Of a DNA stretch of 64,000 nt, positions 23,259-31,287 are shown piece after piece; the first letter of the stretch is position 1, and each line of letters opens with the position of its first letter. A program made the position numbers and the translations under genes. The stretch comes from [Actinomadura] parvosata subsp. kistnae (GTDB lineage: Bacteria; Actinomycetota; Actinomycetes; Streptosporangiales; Streptosporangiaceae), in the NCBI RefSeq assembly GCF_900323885.1, contig NZ_OOHJ01000015.1, positions 992,001 through 1,056,000 of the forward strand, read 5' to 3'. A model generated the notes under the pieces. That model saw only the letters and a list, made by a program, of their open reading frames with translations, did not search any database and was not told the DNA's origin.

Positions 23259-24500
23259 TCAGCGTGCGATGCCCCACGCCTCCCGCAGCCCCGCCAGCGC
23301 CTCGTGGAACCCGGGGAACGTCTTCTTCACGCATCCCGGATCGTCCAGCGTGATCCCCGGCGTGCGCAGCCCCGTGATGCTGAACGACATGGCGATCCGG
23401 TGGTCGCCGTGGCAGGCGATCTCCGCGGCTCGGGGCGGGGCGGGGGTGATCTCGATCCAGTCGCGGCCGACGGCGACCGGCACGCCGAGCCGCCGCAGGT
23501 TCCCGGCGCACGCCTCCAGGCGGTCGCACTCCTTGATGCGGGTGTTGTAGACGTCCTCGATCCGTACGGGGCCGTCGGCGAACGGGGCGATGGCGGCGAG
23601 GGTCGGGACGGTGTCGGAAATGTCGCGCATGTTGACGGTCAGGCCGTGCAGGCGGCCGGTACCGGTGACGGTCACGGAATCGGGCGACATGTCGACGGAT
23701 GCGCCCATGCGGGCGAGCACGTCGGCGAAGCGGACGTCCCCCTGCAACGCTTCCGAGCCCAGGCCGGGGATCGTGACGGTGTTCCCGGTCAGGGCGGCGG
23801 CGGCCAGCGGGTAACTGGCGGTGGAGGCGTCGGGCTCGATCGCGTAGTCCGCCGCCCGGTAGCCGCCAGGCGGCACGTGGAAGGTCTTCCCTTCTCGCCG
23901 CACCTCCACCCCGAAGGCGCGCATCATCGCGAGGGTGATCTCCACGTACGGCGCCGACACGAGGTCGGTGACCGTGATCTCCAGACCTTCGGCGGTCAGC
24001 GGCCCGACGAGCAGCAACGCGGTGAGGAACTGCGACGACAGGCCCGCGTCGAGCGTGATCCGGCCGCCCTTGATGCCGTTCGCCCGGACCGTCACCGGAT
24101 GATGCCCCTCCTCCCGCTCATGCGTCAGGTCCACGCCGAGGTCCCGCAACGCCCTGGTGAGGGGGCCGAGGGGGCGGCGGCGCATCTGGGCGGAGGCGTC
24201 GAAGCGGAACACCCCGTGCCCGGCCGCCGCCAGCGCGGGCAGGAAGCGCGCGGTCGTGGCGCCGTCGCGGCAGAACACCTCGGCCTCCCCGTACGCGGGC
24301 CCCTCCGGGCGTCCGGTGATCGTCCACGCCTCCGGCCCCCGCTCCACCCGGTAACCCAGCGCGAGCAGCCCCTCCGCGAACCCCTCCGTGTCGTCGGAGA
24401 CCAGCGGGCGCCGCAGCACAGTGGTGCCGTGCGCGGCGGCGGCCAGGAACAGGGCACGGGCGGTGACGGATTTCGAGCCGGGAACGTGGAAGATCGTCAT
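23259..24500 (-). CDS. aroA: 3-phosphoshikimate 1-carboxyvinyltransferase (EPSP synthase) paralogue
   Basis: A 413-residue two-domain enzyme of the shikimate pathway joining phosphoenolpyruvate to shikimate 3-phosphate. Conserved active-site elements are PGSKSVTAR (substrate Lys), EPDASTASYPLAAAAL (catalytic Asp), TRIKECDRL (Glu/Arg), HGDHRIAMSF and VKKTFPGF (last Lys). Some sites depart from the usual: SDDTEG stands where SRDT is common, and DGATTARFLPA where GNAGTTMRF is expected, a change in the PEP/glyphosate loop. The N-terminus is very short. It may be a second, specialised copy instead of the housekeeping enzyme; no other shikimate or antibiotic genes are near. The ATG at 24500 is firm. 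Confidence 0.85.
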   Translation of the reverse strand: MTIFHVPGSKSVTARALFLAAAAHGTTVLRRPLVSDDTEGFAEGLLALGYRVERGPEAWTITGRPEGPAYGEAEVFCRDGATTARFLPALAAAGHGVFRFDASAQMRRRPLGPLTRALRDLGVDLTHEREEGHHPVTVRANGIKGGRITLDAGLSSQFLTALLLVGPLTAEGLEITVTDLVSAPYVEITLAMMRAFGVEVRREGKTFHVPPGGYRAADYAIEPDASTASYPLAAAALTGNTVTIPGLGSEALQGDVRFADVLARMGASVDMSPDSVTVTGTGRLHGLTVNMRDISDTVPTLAAIAPFADGPVRIEDVYNTRIKECDRLEACAGNLRRLGVPVAVGRDWIEITPAPPRAAEIACHGDHRIAMSFSITGLRTPGITLDDPGCVKKTFPGFHEALAGLREAWGIAR

Positions 24501-24560
24501 ACCGCAGAGCCTAAGCCTGCGGGCGACCAGCGGCCGAGCGCCCAGCCGGGTCCTGGGCGC

Positions 24561-24644
24561 GCGGCCTTCGGGACTGGGCGTGCCGCCTTCGGGACTGGGC
24601 GTGCCGCCTTTGGGACTGGGCGGGCGGCCTTCGGGACTGGGCGG
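24561..24644. repeat. Four tandem 21-bp repeats
   Basis: Four units begin at 24561, 24582, 24603 and 24624, with the core GCCTTCGGGACTGGGCG and one or two changes per unit; a decayed fragment precedes them. They lie in the gap between aroA and a membrane protein gene (24501-24707), which holds no gene. Confidence 0.85.
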
Positions 24645-24707
24645 GCTGGTCCACCTGGCGTGCGGCCTTTAGGACCGGGCGGGCCGGTCCGCCTTGGCGG
24701 GCGGCTT

Positions 24708-25646
24708 TCAGGATCGGGTGGGTCGGCCGGACGGCACCGAGCCGGCCCTGGCCAGCACCCCCACCACGCCCAGCACCGCCGCCGACAGCGTGACGAGCAG
24801 GGCCAGGCTCAGCGGGTGGTTCCCCCACAACGTTCTGGCGACGATCATCGCCGCCATCGGCACCAGCACGACCGCCGCCCGCCGTCCGACCGGCGAGCGC
24901 AGCGCCAAGATCCCCGCGACCAGCACGATCGCGACCGCGACCGGCAGGCCCGCCCACCTGAAGCTCATGGCCGCCAGAACGGACGCCCCGGCCAGCACGC
25001 CCGTCCACTTGAGCAGCCGCGCGGTGCCGGCCGAGCCGGGGCCTGGAGCGGGGGCGACGGCCAGCATCACAGCGCACAGGACGGCCGGCAGCATGCCCAT
25101 GCCGATGTCGCTCGCATCGATCGGGTCCGCGCGGACGAGCACCCCGTCGGCGTTCCACTGCGCGAATTCATATTCGACGCGATAGATCGACCACCCCGAC
25201 AGCAGCGCGTACCCGGCGGCGCACGCCGCCGCCGCCCAGGGCCGGTTCAGCCAGGTGAGTAACGCCACGAGCGCGTACGGCAGCGCCTGCATGCCCGCCT
25301 CCCCCATCAGCCGCAGCCCGTCCGGGTTGAACCGCCCGCGCAGCACCCACTCGCCGTAGCTCGCGGCGGCCTCCAGCTTGAGCACGAAGAGCGCGACGGG
25401 GGCGAGGAGCGCGGCGATGCCGAGCGCGTCCCGCCAGTGCAGGTTCGACCGGCCGCTGACGGCGTGCCGCAGCCGGATCGCCAGGCCGCCGCGCACCACG
25501 TCGTACGCGTCCCGCACCGACGGCCGCCGCCGGCCCGGCTCCGCGCTCGCGAGCAGCACCGCGACCATCTCCTCCGCGTGCCGCGCCCGATGCTCCTTCG
25601 GGTACGCCACCAGCAACCGCCGGTAACCCCGCTCCAACTCGCTCAC
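24708..25646 (-). CDS. Membrane protein, PadR-associated
   Basis: A 312-residue protein whose first 60 residues (SELERGYRRLLVAYPKEHRARHAEEM) are a helical cytosolic head typical of actinobacterial membrane proteins encoded with PadR regulators. About seven helices follow (for example ALGIAALLAPVALFVLKLE, ALPYALVALLTWL, MLPAVLCAVMLAVAP and LSLALLVTLSAAVLGVVGVLA). The role is unknown; such proteins may be regulated export partners. It starts 34 bases after the PadR gene on the same strand, so both should form one operon under PadR self-control. ATG 25646 is used. Confidence 0.7.
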   Translation of the reverse strand: MSELERGYRRLLVAYPKEHRARHAEEMVAVLLASAEPGRRRPSVRDAYDVVRGGLAIRLRHAVSGRSNLHWRDALGIAALLAPVALFVLKLEAAASYGEWVLRGRFNPDGLRLMGEAGMQALPYALVALLTWLNRPWAAAACAAGYALLSGWSIYRVEYEFAQWNADGVLVRADPIDASDIGMGMLPAVLCAVMLAVAPAPGPGSAGTARLLKWTGVLAGASVLAAMSFRWAGLPVAVAIVLVAGILALRSPVGRRAAVVLVPMAAMIVARTLWGNHPLSLALLVTLSAAVLGVVGVLARAGSVPSGRPTRS

Positions 25647-25680
25647 GCGCCACTCCCCGTCCGCCGCGAACCCCGCCCGC

Positions 25681-26031
25681 TCACGCGCCGCTCCCCATCG
25701 GCCCGAGGTGGCGCCGGGACCGCAGCCGCGCGGCGGCGGTCTCCACGTTCCGCCGCAGTTGCTCGGTCTCGGCCGCCAGCCGTTCCTCGCCCGCCGGCGT
25801 CAGCCGGTAGTACCGCCGGGCCCGCCCGTCCACGATCTCCTCGCGTTCGGCCTCGACCAGCCCCTCGCCCTGCAGCCGGTCCAGCGCCGCGTACAACGTG
25901 CCGGCCCGCAGCCGCACGCGCTCGGCGGAGATCCGCAGCACGTCGGTGATGATCCCGTAGCCGTGCTGGGGCCCGGCCGCGAGCGCGGTCAGGATGAGGA
26001 ACGTCGGCTCCTGCATCGCTCGATCCTTCAT
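25681..26031 (-). CDS. PadR-family transcriptional regulator
   Basis: A 116-residue dimeric winged-helix repressor. QEPTFLILTALAAGPQHGYGIITDV is the first helix and recognition region, RLRAGTLYAALDRLQGEGLVEAE the recognition helix and wing start, and GRARRYYRLTPAGEERL the wing, followed by a C-terminal dimer helix. Start at ATG 26031 (MKDRAMQEP) or ATG 26016 (MQEP); relatives begin near the second. It heads an operon with the membrane protein gene. Direct repeats ACCGAT at 26035 and 26045, one helical turn apart around an AT core just before the start, are its likely operator. Confidence 0.88.
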   Translation of the reverse strand: MKDRAMQEPTFLILTALAAGPQHGYGIITDVLRISAERVRLRAGTLYAALDRLQGEGLVEAEREEIVDGRARRYYRLTPAGEERLAAETEQLRRNVETAAARLRSRRHLGPMGSGA

Positions 26032-26034
26032 GAC

Positions 26035-26050
26035 ACCGATATATACCGAT
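26035..26050. promoter_or_regulatory. Candidate PadR operator
   Basis: Two ACCGAT copies (26035-26040 and 26045-26050) are spaced exactly 10 bp, flanking ATATAT, immediately upstream of the padR start. The AT core would also serve as a -10 region for the minus-strand transcript. Confidence 0.5.
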
Positions 26051-26156
26051 GATCTGACTATCGAGGCAAGCGGAACAGCTCATCCCACAGGTCAAAGTTC
26101 ACCTCGCATTCACCCGCCCGCCCGGATGTGCGGGCCCTCACGGGTAGACACCGCTC

Positions 26157-27890
26157 ATGCGCTACAACGTGCTGGCCTGCGACTACGACGAGACCCTGGC
26201 CACGAACGGCCAGGTGGCCGAGGAGACGATCGAGGCACTGGAGCGGCTGTCGCGGGCCGGGTTCAAGCTGCTGATGGTCACCGGGCGCGAACTGGACGAC
26301 CTGCTCTCGGTCTTCCCGCACCCCGTGCTGTTCGACCTGATCGTGGCCGAGAACGGCGGTCTCCTGTACGACCCGCGCCAGCGGACCCGCGACGCCCTGG
26401 CCGCGCCCCCGCCCGCCGAGCTGGCCGAGCGGCTGCGCGCGGAAGGGGTGCGCCCGCTGGGCGTCGGCCGGGTGCTGATCGCCACGCGCGAGCCGCACGA
26501 CGTGCCCGTCCTGCGCGCGATCCGCGAGCTGGGCCTGGAGCTGCAGGTCATCTACAACAAGGGCGCCGTCATGGTGCTGCCGCCCGGCGTGAACAAGGCC
26601 AGCGGCCTGTGCGCGGCGCTCGACCGCCTGTCCCTGTCACGGCACAGCGTGGTCGCGGTCGGCGACGGCGAGAACGACCACGCGTTCCTGACCGCCGCCG
26701 AGTGCGGCGCCGCCGTCGCCAACGCCCTGCCCGCGCTCAAGGACGCCTGCGACCTGCCCCTCGACGCGGCGAACGGGCGGGGCGTGGCCGAGCTGGCGGC
26801 GCGGCTGCTGGCGGGCGACCTCGACGAGCTGGACCTGCCCCGCCACCACGTCCTGCTCGGCCACGCGGGCGAGGAGGAGGTACGGCTGCCCACGTACGGG
26901 CTCGGCCTGCTGGTGGCGGGGCCGTCCGGCAGCGGCAAGTCCACCGTCACCACCGCCCTGCTCGAACGGCTCAACGGCGACGGCTACCAGTGCGTGATCG
27001 TGGACCCGGAGGGCGACTACGCCGAGCATCCGGGCGTCACCGTGCTCGGCGACCCCGACCGGGCGCCGGCCGTGGACGAGGTCATGCACGTGCTGGAGCA
27101 GCCGTCCCAGAGCGTCGTGGTCAACCTGATCGGCCTGCAGCTGCGCGACCGCCCCGCGTACTTCGCCGAGCTGCTGCCCCGCCTGACCGGCCTGCGCGCG
27201 AAGCTGGGCCACCCACACTGGCTCATCCTGGACGAGGCCCACCACCTGATGCCCGCCGAGGTCCGCCACGTCCCCCTCCAGGGGCCCGGCGACGTCGGCG
27301 CGCTGCTGATGATCACCGTGCATCCCGACGCGCTGAGCCCGGCCGCGCTGCGCCTGGTCACCAGCACGATCGCGGTCGGCAAGGAGCCCGGCGACACGCT
27401 CGCCGCCTTCGCCACCGCACTCGGCCTGTCCGCCCCGTCGCTGCGCCCCGCCCCGAAGAGCGACATCGCGCTCTGGCAGGACGGTACGGAGCACGCGCGC
27501 GCCCTGACCCTCGCCCCCGCCCGCGCCGAGCGCACCCGGCACCGGCGCAAGTACGCGGCCGGCACCATGGCCAAGGACAAGAGCTTCTACTTCACGGGGC
27601 CGCAGGAGCGGCTGCGGCTGCGGGCCAGGAACCTGCACACGTTCGTCGAGCTGAGCGAGGGCGTGGACGACGACACCTGGCTGCACCACCTGCGGCGCGG
27701 CGACTACTCGGCGTGGATCCGCGACAAGCTCGGCGATGCGGAGCTGGCCGACGAGGTGGCCGCCGTGGAGCAGGCGCACGGCGAGCTGTCGCCCCGGGAC
27801 GGCCGCCGCCGCGTCGCCGACCTCATCGGCGCCCGCTACACCCTGCCCGCCGAGCCCACCGACTTCGACCCCGACCACAAGGACCGCTGA
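26157..27890 (+). CDS. HAD phosphatase fused to a HerA/DUF87-like P-loop ATPase
   Basis: A 577-residue three-part protein. Residues 1-225 are a Cof-type (HAD-IIB) phosphohydrolase: CDYDET with D9 and D11, TGRE at 42-45, and GDGENDHAF at 169-177. Residues 235-460 are an ATPase with Walker A GPSGSGKS (255-262), DPEGDYAE (283-290) in the style of HerA/VirB4-like proteins, and Walker B WLILDEAHH (355-363). Residues 470-560 (KDKSFYFTGPQERLRLRARNLHTF, VDDDTWLHHLRRGDYSAWIRD) form a third helical module with an ordered W/H/R-rich motif. The ATPase could sense or move a nucleic acid or polymer while the HAD part cleaves a phosphate; neither substrate is known. ATG 26157 is the clear start. Single gene, converging on DUF3159. 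Confidence 0.8.
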   Translation: MRYNVLACDYDETLATNGQVAEETIEALERLSRAGFKLLMVTGRELDDLLSVFPHPVLFDLIVAENGGLLYDPRQRTRDALAAPPPAELAERLRAEGVRPLGVGRVLIATREPHDVPVLRAIRELGLELQVIYNKGAVMVLPPGVNKASGLCAALDRLSLSRHSVVAVGDGENDHAFLTAAECGAAVANALPALKDACDLPLDAANGRGVAELAARLLAGDLDELDLPRHHVLLGHAGEEEVRLPTYGLGLLVAGPSGSGKSTVTTALLERLNGDGYQCVIVDPEGDYAEHPGVTVLGDPDRAPAVDEVMHVLEQPSQSVVVNLIGLQLRDRPAYFAELLPRLTGLRAKLGHPHWLILDEAHHLMPAEVRHVPLQGPGDVGALLMITVHPDALSPAALRLVTSTIAVGKEPGDTLAAFATALGLSAPSLRPAPKSDIALWQDGTEHARALTLAPARAERTRHRRKYAAGTMAKDKSFYFTGPQERLRLRARNLHTFVELSEGVDDDTWLHHLRRGDYSAWIRDKLGDAELADEVAAVEQAHGELSPRDGRRRVADLIGARYTLPAEPTDFDPDHKDR

Positions 27891-27961
27891 CCTCCGCCTC
27901 AGACCGAGCCGGAAGCCGGAGCAGCCCGGCCCGCCGAACGGCGCCGGGCCGCCCGCGGGGG

Positions 27962-28633
27962 TCAGGCCGGGGCGACGGGTGGCTTGATCGGGGTGCGCCC
28001 GCGCCCGAGCAGCCACAGCATGGCCCCCAGGGCGGCGACCTGCAACGGCCACCCCATCACGATCTTGGCGAACCCGAGCGCCGCCACCGCTTCGTCCCCG
28101 CCGCCGAACAGGTACACCGGCCCCTGCACGGCCACCCGGACCGCGCAGGGCAGCATGAGCAGCCACGTGAGCCGCGTGCACAGCCGCACGATGCCGGGAT
28201 CCTTGTGCCAGGCGGTGGGGTCGCCCGTCACCGACCCGATCAGGAACCCCACGACCGGCCAGCGGGTGGCGATCGAGAGCAGCATCGCCACCGCGTAGCC
28301 GGCGTTGTAGAGGATGCCGGGCAGGAAGTAGTCTTTCGCGTCGCCCGACCGGCTGGCGAAGAACGCGCCGATCGCGATGCCGATCAAGCTGTTGATCACG
28401 AACTGCGGCGTGGACTTCTGGATCACGCGCACCACCAGCAGCACCACCGACAGGGAGATGCTGATGATGAGCGACAGCTTGAGGTCTTCGCTGGAGATCC
28501 AGGACAACGTGAACGCGATGGTCGGGACCGCCGCCTCGATGATGCCGCGCACCCCGCCGAGGGCCTTGGCGAGCTGTGCTCGCACCGCCGCCTCAACGGT
28601 GTCGTGGGCGACCTCTTCCGCCTCAGCACTCAC
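27962..28633 (-). CDS. DUF3159 family membrane protein
   Basis: A 223-residue protein with about six helices (AAVPTIAFTLSWISS, LSLIISISLSVVLLVVRVI, FVINSLIGIAIGAFFAS, GYAVAMLLSIATRWPVVGFLIGSV and others) and short acidic N-terminal and basic C-terminal tails. DUF3159 is conserved across actinobacteria next to the OB-fold and DUF3710 genes; its function is not established. Start GTG 28633 lies four bases after the stop of the OB-fold gene, so the row is one operon reading minus-ward from the thioesterase gene. The C-terminal tail reads RGRTPIKPPVAPA. Confidence 0.85.
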   Translation of the reverse strand: MSAEAEEVAHDTVEAAVRAQLAKALGGVRGIIEAAVPTIAFTLSWISSEDLKLSLIISISLSVVLLVVRVIQKSTPQFVINSLIGIAIGAFFASRSGDAKDYFLPGILYNAGYAVAMLLSIATRWPVVGFLIGSVTGDPTAWHKDPGIVRLCTRLTWLLMLPCAVRVAVQGPVYLFGGGDEAVAALGFAKIVMGWPLQVAALGAMLWLLGRGRTPIKPPVAPA

Positions 28634-28637
28634 CTGA

Positions 28638-29024
28638 TCAACTCCCTGGGCGCAGCTCGTAACGCGGATTGAACATCACCTTGCGCCCGTCCTGCATGCT
28701 GACCAGGCCCTCGGCCTTGACCGTGCGGCCCGGCTCGATGCCCGCGATCTTGCGACGGCCGAGCCAGACCAGGTCGATCACGTCGGACCCGTCGTAGAGC
28801 TCGGCCTCCAGAGCGGGGGCGCCGCCCCTCGGACGCAGAGTCACCGTACGTAGCGTACCCGCCACACAGAAGCGGCGGCGACCGCCACACGAGACGATCG
28901 GGGTCGCGCCGACCTCGTCGGCGTCCTCCCGGAGTTCCTGGGCCTCGATCTCCGACTGGCTGGTGGCCAGGCGGCTGAAGAACCCGCGCAATCCCCCGCG
29001 TTTAGGGGGCTCTGCCGTACTCAT
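28638..29024 (-). CDS. OB-fold nucleic-acid-binding protein
   Basis: A 128-residue protein. After a helical N-terminus (GGLRGFFSRLATSQSEIEAQELRED), residues 48-125 form an OB beta-barrel: CVAGTLRTVTLRP, PALEAELYDGSDVIDLVWLGRRKIAGIEPGR and VKAEGLVSMQDGRKVMFNPRYEL. This is the actinobacterial homologue of Rv2694c and presumably binds single-stranded nucleic acid or acts as a helicase-partner domain, but no function has been shown that I can name. It sits between DUF3710 and DUF3159 in a conserved row, with short gaps that support co-transcription. Confidence 0.85.
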   Translation of the reverse strand: MSTAEPPKRGGLRGFFSRLATSQSEIEAQELREDADEVGATPIVSCGGRRRFCVAGTLRTVTLRPRGGAPALEAELYDGSDVIDLVWLGRRKIAGIEPGRTVKAEGLVSMQDGRKVMFNPRYELRPGS

Positions 29025-29052
29025 GATGCCTCAGCCTATGTGATGTCAGCTC

Positions 29053-29700
29053 TTAGCGAATCTCACTGATTTCAGGACCTCGTTTGAACGGGTTGAGCCC
29101 CGGCCGCTGCTCGCCCGGCTCGTTCGGCTGCTCGTTCGGACGGCGCAGCGGAATGGGCTCCTCACGCGCCATCGGCTCGTCGCCGCGCACGACCACGACG
29201 TCCTTGATGAAGTCGATGAACGGCTCCGCGACCGCGTCGTCGGTGGCCGCCTTGCCGGAGATCACCGCCAGCAGGAACCAGCGCGGCCCGTCGATGCCGA
29301 GGTAGCGTGCCGGGCGGCTGTTGCCCTCGACCTGCATCTCGCCGGCCAGCTCCGTGCCGAACGGCCCCTCGCGCTCCTCCAGGTGCTTCGCCTGGTTGAG
29401 GATCTTGGTCTTGACCTCGTCCCACAGGCCGGAGCTGCGCGGCGCGGCCAGCGCCTGGAGCTGCAGCGAGCTCTCCTCGTACAGGACGACCACCCCGACG
29501 TGCTGGTCCCCCACGGAGGCCAGGCGCACGTCGAAGTCGGGGTTGTGCGGCAGCCGCAGGCCGCCCAGGTCGATGCGCTCGGTCTCCGGGTGGGCCTCGT
29601 CGGCGTCCCACGGGCCGGACTCTCGCGTTGGCGCGGCAGGCTCCCGCTCGACCGCCTGCTCCGGCTGCTCACGACGACGACGTCGGAACACGTTCCTCAC
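29053..29700 (-). CDS. DUF3710 family protein
   Basis: A 215-residue cytosolic protein. The N-terminal 40 residues are charged and disordered (FRRRRREQPEQAVEREP). The folded core from about 45 to 170 (ERIDLGGLRLP, VRLASVGDQHVGVVVLYEESSLQLQALAAPRS, WDEVKTKIL, GPRWFLLAVISGKAA) is diagnostic of DUF3710, always encoded next to dut in actinobacteria. The tail is Pro/Arg-rich. Function unknown. Start GTG 29700; the gap to dut is 63 bases. Confidence 0.88.
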   Translation of the reverse strand: MRNVFRRRRREQPEQAVEREPAAPTRESGPWDADEAHPETERIDLGGLRLPHNPDFDVRLASVGDQHVGVVVLYEESSLQLQALAAPRSSGLWDEVKTKILNQAKHLEEREGPFGTELAGEMQVEGNSRPARYLGIDGPRWFLLAVISGKAATDDAVAEPFIDFIKDVVVVRGDEPMAREEPIPLRRPNEQPNEPGEQRPGLNPFKRGPEISEIR

Positions 29701-29763
29701 TCTCCCTGCTCGTCGGGCCCCTGCGGGCCCGTGGTTCGCCGGGCCCTGCCGGGCCCCTTCCCA

Positions 29764-30204
29764 TCAACGGCCGGTCGATCCGAACCCGCCGGCGCCCCGC
29801 ACGGACTCCGGCAACCGCTCGGCCGCCACGAACGTCACCCGCTCGACCCGCTGGATGACGAGCTGCGCCACCCGGTCGCCGCGCCGCAGCTTGAACGGCT
29901 CCTTGAGGTCGGTGTTGATCACCGTCACCTTGATCTCGCCCCGGTAGCCGGCGTCGACCGTGCCGGGCGCGTTGACCAGCGTGACACCGTGCTTGGCCGC
30001 CAACCCCGAACGCGGATGCACGAAAGCCGCATACCCATCGGGAAGGGCGATCGCCAGCCCCGTGCCGACGACGGCCCGCTCACCGGGCAGCAGCTCCACG
30101 TCCTCGGCCGCGTAGAGGTCGGCTCCCGCGTCACCCGGATGGGCGTACGACGGGATCGGCAGCTCGGGGTCGAGCCGCTGGATGAGGACCTCAGCTCCGC
30201 TCAA
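29764..30204 (-). CDS. dut: dUTP diphosphatase
   Basis: A 146-residue homotrimeric dUTPase that hydrolyses dUTP to dUMP and pyrophosphate, protecting DNA from uracil and supplying dTMP synthesis. All five motifs are present: GDAGADLYA (1), HPRSGLA (2), GTVDAGYRGEIKV (3), RGDRVAQLVI (4) and the mobile C-terminal GAGGFGSTG (5) that closes the active site. The TTG start overlaps the stop of the upstream thioesterase gene in the string TTGA, so the two are coupled. Dut is followed by DUF3710, OB-fold and DUF3159 genes as in Mycobacterium (Rv2697c region). Confidence 0.96.
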   Translation of the reverse strand: MSGAEVLIQRLDPELPIPSYAHPGDAGADLYAAEDVELLPGERAVVGTGLAIALPDGYAAFVHPRSGLAAKHGVTLVNAPGTVDAGYRGEIKVTVINTDLKEPFKLRRGDRVAQLVIQRVERVTFVAAERLPESVRGAGGFGSTGR

Positions 30205-30809
30205 GGGTTCACCTCGTAGTCCTGGTGTTCGGCGGCGATGGCGGCCAGATCGCCGTGCTTGGCGAAGTGTTCCATGTTCACCTCGATGAACAGCGCTGCC
30301 GCGCGGACGGCGACCGGCCCGTCTGGAGCGCCGATGCGCCCCTCAGCCTCAAGGTACGCCTTTCTGCCGTCGATGCCGGTGCACCAGGCACGCAGGTGGA
30401 GTGTCGTGCCCACGGGAACGGGGAGGAGGTAGTCGGTCTCCAGACGTCCCGTCACATACGGCTTGTGGAGCAGGTAGACGGACATACCGATGACTTCGTC
30501 CATGGCGGTGGCCAGCACGCCGCCGTGCGCCAGCCTCGGCGCACCCTGATGCGCCTCCCCCACCGTGAACTCCGCCTCCACAGTGGCCCCGTCCGGAGTT
30601 CGGGCCTTGAGATGCAGCCCCGTCGGATGCCCGGCACCGCACCCGAAACACTTGCTGTAGTGGGAGCCCAACGTGCTACCCGCCGAGGGCGCGTCAGGAT
30701 GCGCGGGGGGCGGCTGCGCGCCCGGCGGCGGGGTGGTGAGGGAGGAACGCGTCACGGGTGACGAGGTTACTCGGTGTCCCACCCCACCGCTGCTCCAGCA
30801 GCCCCCCAC
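30201..30809 (-). CDS. PaaI-type hotdog thioesterase
   Basis: A hotdog-fold protein. Residues 65-185 show FTVGEAHQGAPRLAHGGVLATAMDEVIGM (the HGG catalytic loop) and TGRLETDYLLPVPVGTTLHL, typical of acyl-CoA thioesterases of the PaaI/DUF4442 group, and KCFGCGAGHPTGLHLK is a zinc-like cysteine head. The first 40 residues are low-complexity, so the true start may be further in (ATG or GTG within 30670-30780); the longest frame is given. It overlaps dut by four bases (TTGA), so it is probably the first gene of the dut operon. Substrate unknown. Confidence 0.75.
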   Translation of the reverse strand: MGGCWSSGGVGHRVTSSPVTRSSLTTPPPGAQPPPAHPDAPSAGSTLGSHYSKCFGCGAGHPTGLHLKARTPDGATVEAEFTVGEAHQGAPRLAHGGVLATAMDEVIGMSVYLLHKPYVTGRLETDYLLPVPVGTTLHLRAWCTGIDGRKAYLEAEGRIGAPDGPVAVRAAALFIEVNMEHFAKHGDLAAIAAEHQDYEVNP

Positions 30810-31287
30810 ACCGATCGCCCGTCCCGATCACCCTCCAGCTCCCTCGAACGGCCCACCCCGATCACCCGCCCGCCGCGATCCCCTCACTCACCGCAACCGG
30901 CCGCCGCCCACACAGCGCAGACGCCAACCCGGCCACCAGCCCCGCGCGGACCATTCGCCCGCTCATCCCGCTCGCCGCAACCGGACACCCGCCCAAGCGG
31001 CGTGGACGGCCACGCCTGGCCGCCAGTCCGCCCGGCTACCAGCCCGCGCGGACCGCTCGCCCGCTCATCCCGCTCGCCGCAACCGGACACCCGCCCGGAC
31101 AGTGCAGACGGCCCGTCCGGATCATCCCAGCCGCCGCGTCGTCCCGACCGTCTCGCCCGGACGCCCGCTCGGACGGCTCGCCAGGGTCATCCCCGGCCGG
31201 ACCGCTCGCCCCGCCCAGGCACCAGCCTCTCCTCGGCCCGCTCGGACGCTTCGCCCCGATCGCCTCGCTCGGGCGGCTCGTTCCCGA
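30810..31287. repeat. Gene-free repeat region
   Basis: About 480 bases without a convincing gene. A 54-base unit at 30941-30994 recurs at 31043-31096 with two mismatches, 102 bases apart. Shorter pieces (GCAACCGG, CAGACGG) recur around it. Several open frames cross the region but encode only Arg/Pro/Ser/His repeats, as expected for GC-rich noncoding DNA. Confidence 0.75.

Noticed and set aside
24511..25158. Minus-strand frame over the 21-bp repeats
   Set aside because: The tandem repeat creates an artificial open frame that overlaps the membrane protein gene in another frame.
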